Shown here: positions 42,501-54,500 of the stretch, one piece after another
How positions within the stretch are numbered: the stretch's first letter is position 1
Layout of the letters: each line of letters opens with the position of its first letter
Source of the DNA: Corallium rubrum
Taxonomy: Eukaryota; Cnidaria; Anthozoa; Scleralcyonacea; Coralliidae
Direction of reading: 5' to 3'
Length of the DNA: 64,000 nt
Assembly: GCA_964035015.1 (NCBI GenBank)
Contig: OZ036005.1
Span: forward strand, 1,986,178-2,050,177
The notes under the pieces: generated by a model
What the model saw: only the letters and a program-made list of their open reading frames with translations
Database searches by the model: none
What the model was told of the DNA's origin: nothing
Program-made: the position numbers and the translations under genes

Positions 42501-45500
42501 AAGAATACTAATGAACATACAATTTCATATAAAGAATATACTAAGTAATAGATAAATCCCGAGAACGAGGGATGTATGCTATACAAAGACCCAAGGACGC
42601 GCAGCGTCCAAGGGCTTTATATCGCGTACATCCCGACGTTCGAGGGATTTATCTGACTTAATTTATTATTGAGGAGGTTTTCCAACAGAGTTTTGTCTTT
42701 TTTTTTCCACCTTGGACAAAGATTTTCCTTGTTTTTTCTTCATTTCGTATCTAATTATTATTCAAGGGCTTTATGCGATATAAAGCCCTCGAAAGAACAA
42801 AGAAAACCGACTCAATAATAAATTAATGAACATAACATCCAATAACGAATCGTTTTTGAAGCCATTCAAAACACTCGCATCGCGTATTTTATGTACTGTA
42901 TAATAAACGAGCAGGAGTGTTTTATCAGATATAAAGACACGAGGCGAAGCCGAGTGTTTTTATATCTGATAAAACACGAACTGCGAGTTTATTATACGGC
43001 TTCAAAAACGAACCACTTGGTAAGTTGATTGGCGGAGTTAGTGTGAAAAATAACCTTGTCTAAGCCGAGAAAATCAAAGCTAAAGTTTATGTAAATCAGG
43101 AGAAATCTTTATCACATATAAAGATACGATATGGTCATGATTTTCTTTTGTGTTTTCCTCATGAATTATTAATGAGTTTTTGAACAGATCTTCAAAAACT
43201 CATTAATAATTCATGAGGAAAACACAAAAGAAAATCATGACCGTATCGTATCTTTATATGTGATACAGATTTCTCCTGATTTACATAAACTTTAGCTTTG
43301 ATTTTCTCGGCTTAGTCAAGGTTATTTTTCAAACTAACTCCGCCAATCAACTTACCAAGTGGTTCGTTTTTGAAGGCGTATAATAAACTCGCAGTTCGTG
43401 TTTTATCAGATATAAAAACACTCGGGCTGCGCCCTCGTGGTCTGAAATCTGATAAAACACTCCTGCTCGTGTTTTAAATATTACGTAAATGATTTGAGGT
43501 TTCTGCTAGATACCGTATTTACTCGTTTAACCGCCGCCCCCGATTAAGCGCCGCATAGGAGAGCAAAAATATTAAAGAGCGCCGCCCTCGACAGACAGAA
43601 TTGTTCGAGAAGCCAAACTAAAAAGCAACTACAGCCTCGGAAATTTATTGTCCTGTATTGCAGTGTTTATATGTTCAAAGTGAGTATATTTCAATGTGAA
43701 TGACAAGATAACATCTGAAACATGTTTATTTTGTTGATAAGATTTCTTGTTATCGTTTACAAATAAAATAATTTTTAAAGAGCGCCGCCCTCAAATAAGC
43801 GCCGCATCCGAAACACTAAAAATTTAGAGCGCCGCGGCGCTTAAACGAGTAAATACGGTATACTGAACTTTAGATTGCCATCGTCATCCTAACTTGACAG
43901 CGGTACAACAAAGAAAATCGAGGTGATCGTGAACTTTAGGTGCTGTTACACGAAGCGATTTTTCTTGCAACTTGCAACATATTTACATATGGAAAAAAAA
44001 TCGCAAATTGCAGGAAGGGTGTTACATGTTCAGCAACTTGCGATTTTTGTTGTAAGTTGCTGCAAAAAGTAGAACCCATCCAACTTTTCTTGCAACTCAT
44101 TGCAACACGGCAAAAATGACAAAATCGCAAGTTGCTACGGGGTGTTACACGGTGCGATTTTGTATGTAATATATCATACACGAGGAGGAGTGTTTCATTA
44201 GGATATCCAAACACCGAGACGTTTGTTGAAAACCGAGGCGAAGCCGATCCTGATGAGACACTCCTCCGAGTGTATGATATAGCATCTCAAACAAATCAGT
44301 ATTTTAAGAGAAAATCGGGGTAAAAGTTTGCTTAATTTATGTAATTTCTTCCTCCGATATCCAAACCACAGACACGGTACTGATTTCCTTTGTGTTTTCC
44401 TCATGAATTATTAATGACTTTGAGATGCAACTTACAACATTCAGTGATTTGTTGCAAATATAATTGCAAGAAAAATCGCATTGTGTAACAGCACCTTTAG
44501 GAATTGTACCTACTTAACATACTCATGCAAGCATGACGACTGGCGTCATTCCTTCAAACAATAGGAAAATAATTCTGATTCCCAGACTGGCCAAAACCGA
44601 GATCGTTATTTCACTCTGTAATGCTAGACAGGGAGACCCTCTGGGATCAAAATAAAATGTTAAAACATAATTTATGGTGCTTTTAATTTCAGTGTAATAT
44701 TTTCTATCCTTCTAGGGATGGATATTTTGTAACAGATGTTGTTTTTACCAGCACTCCTTACTTGCAAAGAAAGTTAAAAGAGTAAGTATCATTTGCATTA
44801 TCATCAACGTTTCTTTTGTACTATTCAGTACAGTATTTATAAGTAATAGCATGGCTTTGAGGTTGATTAGTGATTAAATTGTACCCGAAAGCCGAGGGAG
44901 ATTTAGTAAAAGTCCCGAGGGTGAAGCCCGAGAGATTTTTACTAAATCTCCCAAGGCTTGAGGGACATTTATTTAATCACTAATCAACCAAAACGCCATG
45001 CTATTACTTTGTAATATTACGGTTTGCGAGGAAGATGTAAAAGTCCCGTGTGAATAAAGATTAAGATGAAATAAAGTCATTGTGACTCGCATGCTTATAC
45101 GTAAAAGTATGTGTAGAATTGTTTTTGTGAAATTAAAGTTTGCAATCGTGCTACAGTATGTATGCGTGTGGATAAACGAGCGTTTTCCATAAACATTATA
45201 GATATGCAGATTAGTTTCTAATCGCACCTAGGCATGATTAGTTACTAATCGTACCTAATGTTTATGGATTAGGTAATTTAGACGTTAAATGTACCTGCGA
45301 GAACAAAAGAAACCGAGGGAACCGTGATATTATTATAATCATCTAGCTTGCCCTAAGGGTAGACCTACTAATCGGGATCACTAGCTAATCTTACATGGAC
45401 GAGAGTTGCCCTACTACACGCGTAAAAACGCACAACTTGTTCACGGTTGTCAACAGGCGTGAACAATGTTTTGCTGCTCGCCGTGAACAAGTTGTCAACA

Positions 45501-48500
45501 AGTTGTTCACTTATGGTTCGAACAACTTGTTCACGGATAAATCAACAGTCATGAACAAGTTGTTCCAACAGCACATTTTTTATAGCCAACAACGTTGTTC
45601 GCACATGATACAACATGTTGTAACAGCATGACGAAATAACAACGATGAACAACAATGTTACAACAATGATGAACATGGTTGATGTATCAACACGTTCTTC
45701 GGTTGTTACAACATGTGTGAACAACGGTTGTTGTTTCATCAAGCAGTAACAACTTGTTGAAACAATGATGAACAATGTTGTTCATTTATCAATGTTGTTC
45801 ACATATGTCAACAAGTTGTTACAGCATTGTTCAGGCGACAATGCTGTAACAACTTGCGAGATTTTTACGCGTGTACACGCGTAGAAATGTGAACAAGTTG
45901 TGCGTTTTTACGCGTGTACCCGAGACAACTCCAAAGGAACGCTTCGACGTGATTGATTAAAAGTTGGTTTGCCCTTCGGGACAATCGAAGGTCACCCTGC
46001 TAGCAGGGACAACTTTTCCTCATATAAACACTCTGTAAACTGTAACTCTGGGGCCAGGGTGAGCTCTTTGACTGGAGAGAAGAATACCGAATAACCCAGA
46101 GAAAAATCGTCGAAGCCAAGGAAAGAACCAACAATTCTATGCACATGAGCCCATTGATCTCTATTAAATGTATATATTCTACACTCGAATTTTCCTTCAC
46201 CCAAAATCCTTAGAACATGGTATGTAATCGAGTGAAATGCCCAATATTACTTAAAATATACCCAATTCTCTCCTGGCATTACCACCTTATTATATATACA
46301 GAACTCGCGATCAAGCTCTCGGCAACGCCCTCCGTGGCTCAGTGGTCAGAGCATTGCACTAGAATCGCAAGGTCGTGGGTTCAATTCCTGCCAGAAGGCC
46401 TGTGTAGTTGCATTTTTCGCAACTGGTCTCGGTTTGGTCTTAAAATGTATATATTCTACACTCAAATTTCCCTTCACCCAAAATCCTTAGATCTCTATAT
46501 AACACTTGTGTAGAGATCAGTGCATGAGCCGCAAGCTTGGACAGTCACAAATTCAAGTAGTACTGGTAACCCCCATCTAACCAAAGTGGCAGAGATAATA
46601 CATTAAGATAATTTATGCAATTAGGTTCGGCACATGAGAAGTTCGACGTTTGAATCAGAGTCGCTCCAACGTCGCATAATGCAACAGGCCTAATTGCCGC
46701 TCTTAATTCATTCAAACATCGCTCTTCTGCCGCACTTAATATGCTTGTATTGAGCCGGTTTTCCACTAGGCGATATTTTTCGCGCGAAGCGACTTTCTTT
46801 TGTTCGAATTCAATAGATTTCTGATTAGTTCCAGCTCAGAGCTCACGAGACAAAAGAAAAAGTCGCTTCACGCGAAAAAAGTCGCCTAGTGGAAAACCGG
46901 CTTTAGGCTGGATTGCGAAAATGAAAACGACATTTTCTTTTGTCTCGTAAGCTCTCAGGTGGAACTAATTAGCCAAGACAAAAGCAAAATGTCGCCTAGT
47001 GGAAAACAGCCTTTAGGTTCGGCGCATGAGAAGAGCAACGTTTGAAACGGACCTTAGATGAAAATAGTCTAGCCTAAAATATATATTTCACAAACTGTTT
47101 ACTTTGAGTTCAATAATAATTACTGTGTTTGATTATTTGTATAGATTCCAGCAAAAAGGTGGAACAGTTGTGAAAAGAAGAGTGTTTTCATTTACAGAAG
47201 TAATTATTGTTTATCATTGTAACCAGTGTGCAGAAGTAGAGGAGTTGGGTTGAGGCAAGGGGCGAATCATTCACCCGAAAAGCGTATAAGATTTTTGGGA
47301 TCATTCGACCTGTAACTCAGTTGGTAGAGCATCGGACTAGTAAACCGAAGGTCGCGGGTTCGAATCACAGCTGGGCCAAGTAGAGTTTTCTCTACTTGTC
47401 CGGTATGGTTCGTCACTTGGAGTAACACCTTATTATTTTAATGTTTTGAATGAATTATCTTTATATAGTTTGTTGGAAAGTTTGATGTTGTTGTCAACTG
47501 CAGTGGTCTTGGTGCAGTTGAACTTTGCAAAGATAAGAGTTTGCAGTCAGTTAGAGGACAAATCATCAAGGTCTAATAAGTCAGATATTTTGGTATTACG
47601 GTACTTGTTATGTAGCTAGAGTTTCACTGGATGCAACGATGACTGTCACTGGTTGGTTTGTGGTCACATGACCTTTGCTAAATTTCAATGTCTACCGAGC
47701 GGACAATAATTGAGAACTTATTGCCCGCTTGGTGTGAAGATTAACTGGAGAAATATATTGCTGTTCTTTTGTTCTGAGACTTATATTTGTTTGGTTGAAG
47801 TGAAATTACGGAGCCAGGTGAAATGTTTTGGTAAGTTTTAATAGCGTTTGTCTTTTGTGTACTTTCCCTTGATAAACGTCGAAATTATTCAGCGAAACTC
47901 AAGCTATATAACAAAACACTTAATGTCTGCTCCCTCGGGAAACAGTTAGTTTTGTTTTCCCTCGAGTCTCGATGTTTTCCTCGACTTCGTCTCGGGAAAA
48001 CAAAACTAACTGTTTCCCTCGGGAGCAGACATTAAGTGTATAATATTACAGGGTCATTTCGGTAAAGCGCTCTCAATAGCGCTCCGTCCGTGATGATGTC
48101 AGGATTGATGTTTGTCCGCTTTTACTCACAATTCTTGCAATCCTAACAATATATAATGGCTCATTTGCAATAATTTGAAAGTCAATTTTGCTTTGTTTGT
48201 CCGCTTTTTGTGCTATTAGGGACTTTAAGATCTACGACGTCAACCTCAACGACGACGTCCTTTAGACAAAATAATCTTTTTGCAAAAAAAAGAGAATGAA
48301 TAATTTTTAGTCCCAAGAGTAATTCCAATACCGTCCTTGTTCTTTATACAACGCCACTTAGAGGATTTTCACGTCTTCAGGACGACGTCAACGGCCAAAA
48401 TATGAGAAATGTTGCTTGAGATTAACTTCAATACGGACACTACAATATTTTAGCAATACTGGCACAGAATAGTAATACAACCAGAAGTCCGCTCGCGCAT

Positions 48501-51500
48501 GTCGCCTCGCGCATCTTGATTCCTCGCCATCCTACGCAATCCTGGCAAGTTCCCCCGGCAGTTTGGACCTTCAAAATTGGACCTTCAAAATGAAGGTCCA
48601 AACTGCCGGGGGAACTTGCCAGGATTGCATAGGATGGCGTAGAAAATTGCGTAGGATCGCGCAGGATGGCGTCGGATGGCGTAAAATATCGCGCATGCGC
48701 ATTGAAGAAATGCGGACAAGTTTTCACTCGAGTCGGACTTCTGGTTGTATTACTATTCTGTGATACTGTGGCGTTTTGGATTAAGTCATTAAACTAGCTT
48801 CAAATATTAAATACGTTGCTTGGTTCCAATCTCGAATCCAGTCCAAATCAGAGCAGAAAACAAAACAAAACAAAACAAAACAAAACAAAACAAAACAAAA
48901 CAAAACAAAACAAAACAAAACAAAACAAAACAGAACAGAACAGAACAGAACAGAACAGAACAGAACAGAACAGAACAGAACAAAACAAAACAAAACAAAA
49001 CAAGAACCGGTTAAACGGGTCTTAAACGTGTTATTTCATCCTAAATATTGGACGAAGTCAAGCACGAATACAGCAGAGCATTCTTATCTTCCTCTCTCAG
49101 CAAAGAAATAAGGAAAACAAGGCTCTGCTCGCAGGGTAATCGAGTGTTGATTACAAAAATAACTCGATGGATTAATTAATTATACTTAAATAATAATAAT
49201 TAACTAATATAGATTATTTTCGTGGAAACACCACGTAAAGTATTTATTTAGCAAATAAATATTTTACGTGGTGTTTCCACAAAAATAATCTATATTACAT
49301 TATCGCCATGAAAACTTTCAAAGAATTAATAATTAACTAATTATATATTTCAATTTCTCATCTTGCGAAGCACGGAAAATGTAACTGAATTCATTTCTTA
49401 TGATTCCGACTGACAGGCTATCAAAAATTGGAATATTTTCCAACATTTAGGTCAAGGCTCCTTGGTTGAAACATTTTTACAAGATTATCCGACATGATGA
49501 GGATGCCAAGATAGGAAGAACATGCTACATTTATCCACGGTATGTTACTAGGATACTCGGGGACATCGCTAAGGTGGTTAAATAATTTTACAAATTGGAC
49601 GTGGTCAAGTTGTCCCCATTCCTCTCTGAGCTGGCCCAATCTCGTTCCCAGAGCCCACGTCCCCACCCGGGAAACGAGAGACTCTGGGATAATCCGTTTC
49701 ACATCGATATTTCATTGGCCGATGAACACAGTGAACTCTATATAACTCTTTATCCCAGAGCCTCTCGTTTCCCGTCCGCTGGGTAAGGGGAACGTGGGCT
49801 CTGGGAACGAGATTGGAGCTGGCCAAGAATGGCCACTTTATTTTTTTTTACTCTGACTAACACCAGACAAATCTACTCATCAAAGGGAGAACCCTCAGAC
49901 ATTCTAGGAATTAAAAAAATCAGTGAAACTAATTCAACAAATCTTTTAGTTGAAATTGGGTAATATATTTTATTTTGCTGCATGTATCTTAGATAATGTA
50001 TAGGTTAGTTCCCGAACCCGAGGTAACTACGTCAGTTATTTATTTAAATAACGTAGTTCAAAATCTCAGAGGTTGCCTAAGAAAACAGAGATACTGAGTT
50101 CGTTGTCTAAAAAACAATTCAGTAGCGATGATAAATCCTTTATCACATTTGTGACCATTGATTAACCCTTATTTTCCCAACCACGCATAAATTAAGTTAA
50201 TTGCCCCGGGCATTAACTTGATTTATGCGTGGTTGGGAGTAATTATTATAAATACAACAGTTGACACCACGGTTTAATTGCTTGCGGTACATCAAAGAAA
50301 ACCGAGGTGCATGATCATGAACTAAAACATATTAGCTTCAACATGACATCTCAAACTCATTAATAATTCATGAGGAAAACACAAAGGAAATCAGTGGTTT
50401 GGATATCGGAGGAAGAAAGTACATAAATTAAGCAAACTTTTACCCCGATTTTCTCTTAAAATACTGATTTGTTTGAGATGCTATATCATACACTCGGAGG
50501 AGTGTTTCACCAGGAAATCCAAACACTTCGACGTTTGTTCAAAAACCTCGGCTTCGCCTCGGTTTTTAACAAACGTCTCAGTGTTTGGATATCCTCTTCA
50601 AAAACTCATTTATTTAATAATTCATGAGGAAAACACAAAAGAAAATCATGACCGTATGTATCTTTATATGTGATAAAGGTTTCTCCTGATTTACATAAAC
50701 TTTAGCTTTGATTTTCTCGGCTTAGACAAGGTTATTTTTCAAACTAACTCCGCCAATCAACTTATCAAGTGGTTCGTTTTTGAAGCCGTATAATAAACTC
50801 GCAGTTCGTGTTTTATCAGATATAAAAACACTCGGCTTCGCCTCGTGTCTTTATATCTGATAAAACACTCCTGCTCGTTTATTATACAGTACATGAAACA
50901 CTCCTCCTCGTGTATGATATATGTCATGTTGAAGCTAATATGTTTTATGTAATAATACATATTAGCTTCAACAAGTCAATGATGACTGCATGGAGTTCAA
51001 CTTAGAAAACACAATAACACATTACTATAATTGCCTTAGGAAAGAATACACAGTCTTGTCAAAGTGTAAAATGTGGTAAACTGGGTTTTTTTTAAAAGAC
51101 TTCCCATTTTACTGTGATGAAAGGCTCCGAGCAAAAAGTCAATACTTCGTTATTAAAGTGCCAATGCAGCGAAATTTCACCCCAGTTTTTTATGATTGCA
51201 TTTGAAAGAACACTTAAGATGACGACAACGTAACATCTTTCGTAGAATTTCGTTTCCTTGCTTCATTCTTGAGATATTCAGGTTTGTTTGATATATGCAA
51301 ATGTCATACTTATGACATCACGCTGCATAAGGACTTTTTGAAATAGCACAATTTTAGGATAGTCCAAATATTTTACACACAACTACGCACGTTTAGTGAC
51401 CAGTCATGGCTACATGCATGTACGTGAAAATTTTTAAATACTTTCAATAAGTACTCTCAAAGAAAATCATACTTTTCTAAGGGTCTGTTTATATGATCCC

Positions 51501-54500
51501 GGTGTACCGAGACGGGATGGCAGCCGGGATGATTTTGATGTATTGAAATAAGTCAACACGTAAAACAGAAAAACCACGCGATGCCTGAAGAAAGTCAGAT
51601 TTTGTTGATCTGATCCTAAAGTTAAAAGTGAATGATTGTGGCAATTGAAAATGGCTTTTGTTGAAGTTATTTAGTAATCTAGGCCTTGAAAAATGTAGGC
51701 GAAAGCTTTCCGATGCACATAATCAAAGACCGTGACTTATTTCAATACATCAAAATCATCCCGGCTGCCATCCCGTCCCGGTACACTGGGATCATATAAA
51801 CAGACCCAAACAGACCCTAACAAGTCATTTTGCAGTATGATGTCATAAGTAGGTCATTTACTACTCAAATCAGTAGAGCGAGACATAGACGATGTTTTCA
51901 TCGCTTCCGAAGCAACAGTTTCATTAACCACAGATCAATTTCAAAGCAATCACGAGGTGTATTCTTATGTACCACGTGATAAGTTGCGAGTTAACGATTG
52001 GATGTTTATCACGTGGTACATGAGAATACACCTCGTGATTGCTTTGAAATATGATCTGCGGTTAATAAAACTGACACTTCAGAAGCGATAAAAAAATCAT
52101 CCATGTCTCGCTCTACTGATTTGAGTAGTGCATATCAAACCAACCTGAATATCTCACGAATGAAGCAAGGAAACGAAATTCTACAAAATATGTTACTTTA
52201 TCATTTTCAATGTTCTTTCAAACTAGACAAATTTAATTTTCGCTACATTTTCACTTTAAAACTATTCTCAGCTGTTTACCACCTCACTTTGATCTAAACT
52301 TACGAAAACCAGAACAGTAAGGCTAACCAAAAGTACTGTTTGTCATGTTTTGCCCACTATAGACCTTGCAATGTTGTTATTGGTGGTACAACTCAATATG
52401 GAAGTTACAACACAGATGTTAATGAAGACGACAATGAATTTATTATAGATATTACTTCAAAATTTGAACCAACAATTAAGGTATAAATATTACACAAGTA
52501 CACTGTTAATTTCAAGGAGTCAATTCAACTCCAAAAGGAGTTATCCTGAACCTAAATTAGGTTCAGAATAACTCATTTTTGGAGTCAAACTGACTCCCTG
52601 AAATTAACTGTGTATTAAATAATATTTTAACAGGGAGCCCATGTCACCAAAGTGTTTTTCAATGGGCCCCCTATGAAGCATAAATGAAATAAGTAAATAT
52701 AAGATAACAAAATATAGATATGATTACATATTGTGGTACTGTATATTTAAGAAATAGAAAATGGCCGCCGCAGTGTTTATACAACCTGATGCAAACACGA
52801 TACCCTGGTTCCAGCGGTTTTCTCCCGTAATTTTATAGCGGTAAGACAAGAAAGGAGAGAACCTCACTTTCATGTAATTCAGGCTATATGTGGCTAAAAA
52901 TCTTAGGCTAATCTGATACAGGTTAACCAGTCATATCACCCTAGTAATAAGAAGTTTAGCGAATGAAAACTCTGTTTAAGGGTTATCCAATCAGAGATGG
53001 TGGACACGTTCTGTTCAGCTAGAATTCTATTGGCGCGGTTTGATCAATCATTGTACCTTCTTCCTACCAGAGGTTCTCTCTGGTCTGACCGCTATAATTA
53101 AATTACGGGAGAAAAAACCTCTGGGAATTCGAAAGTTTATGTGAATAGGCGAGTTTCAGGGTGTTGCGCGCGCATCGTTTTGGAAAGGAATTGGCGGGCT
53201 CTCTACAAAGTAAGCAATGGCAAACAACTTGCTAGCGAGCCAACAACAGCAGAATAACAGTGTTAAATATCCAGAAACTGTATCTATACTTTGTTTATTT
53301 TAAACAGTATGTTTATTTTGAGTGGAGCTTGCCAGTTGTTTTGAAAAATGATGCGCGCGCAACACCCTGAAACTCGCCTATTGTCCAAAACTCAATCGAG
53401 TGTTTGCATCAGGTTGTATAAACACAGGGCATCTAACGTTTATAAATAACTTATTTCCACCAATGATCCCATTCTGTTCTTATTTTTCCAGCAGAATGCT
53501 GAAATTATCACCACCTGGGTAGGCTTACGTCCTTTACGAACAGTGGTTCGAGTGGAAAAAGAAATAATGAATCTAATTAATACAGACAATGGTACTGTCC
53601 AACCTTTGCAGGTGTTTGCAATTTTATCTTTTAATCCTTTATATAACTAATTCTACAACGTTTTACTATTTTTTTACTCGATTTTTTATTAGTTTAAGAT
53701 CACAATTTGCTTCTGGCATTGTCTGCAAGTCTTCTATTCTAGTTATAGATGCTTATGTAATGTCGTAGTATTAAGAATTATATTTACAGTCGAATCTCCC
53801 TTACACAGATACGTCTCTTAAGTACACACCTCTCTTAACCGGACACCTCTCTTAAGCAGACGCCACCCTTTTTTAACTACACACCTCTCTTAAGGTGAAG
53901 TACTACGAGCAGAAAATTGCTGCAACATTGTTGCGTTGCAAGTTGAATAGCATTGTTGCACGTATTACCACCCACTTTAAACATTGCCACGCAACAATTA
54001 TTTTGTTGTAAGTTGAATCAGCATGTTGCAGCAAGTAGAACTGGAGTCTACTTTTTTCAACAAATTTTTTCCAACTTGCAACAAAATTGTTGCGTGACAA
54101 TATTTAAGGTGGGTGGTAATACCTGCAACAACGCTTTTCAACGTGCAAAGTTGAAGAAACATGTTGCCCGTATTACCTCACCTTTAAGCAAACACCTCTC
54201 TTAAACAGACACTTCTCTTAAGCGGACACCTCTCTTAAGCAGACACCTCTCTTAATCAGACACCTCTCTTAAGCAGACACCTCTCTTAATCAGACACCTC
54301 TCTTAAGCAGACACCTCTCTTAAGCAGACACCTCTCTTAAGCAGACACCTCTCTTAAGCAGACACTTCTCTTAAGCAGACACTTCTCTTAAGCAGACACC
54401 TCTCTTAATCAGACACCTCTCTTAATCAGACACCTCTCTTAAACAGACACTTCTCTTAAGCAGACACTTCTCTTAAGCGGACACCTCTCTTAAGCTAACA

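Noticed and set aside
46325..46400. Functional tRNA-Ser gene (and 22925-23010)
   Set aside because: No long variable arm of tRNA-Ser, mismatched anticodon stem and a shared SINE body.
48781..49025. KQNKT/FVLFC repeat frames
   Set aside because: Read-through of the (AAAAC)n microsatellite.
49421..49702. 93-residue minus-strand frame
   Set aside because: Shadow over oxidase exon 7 on the plus strand, plus an inverted repeat.
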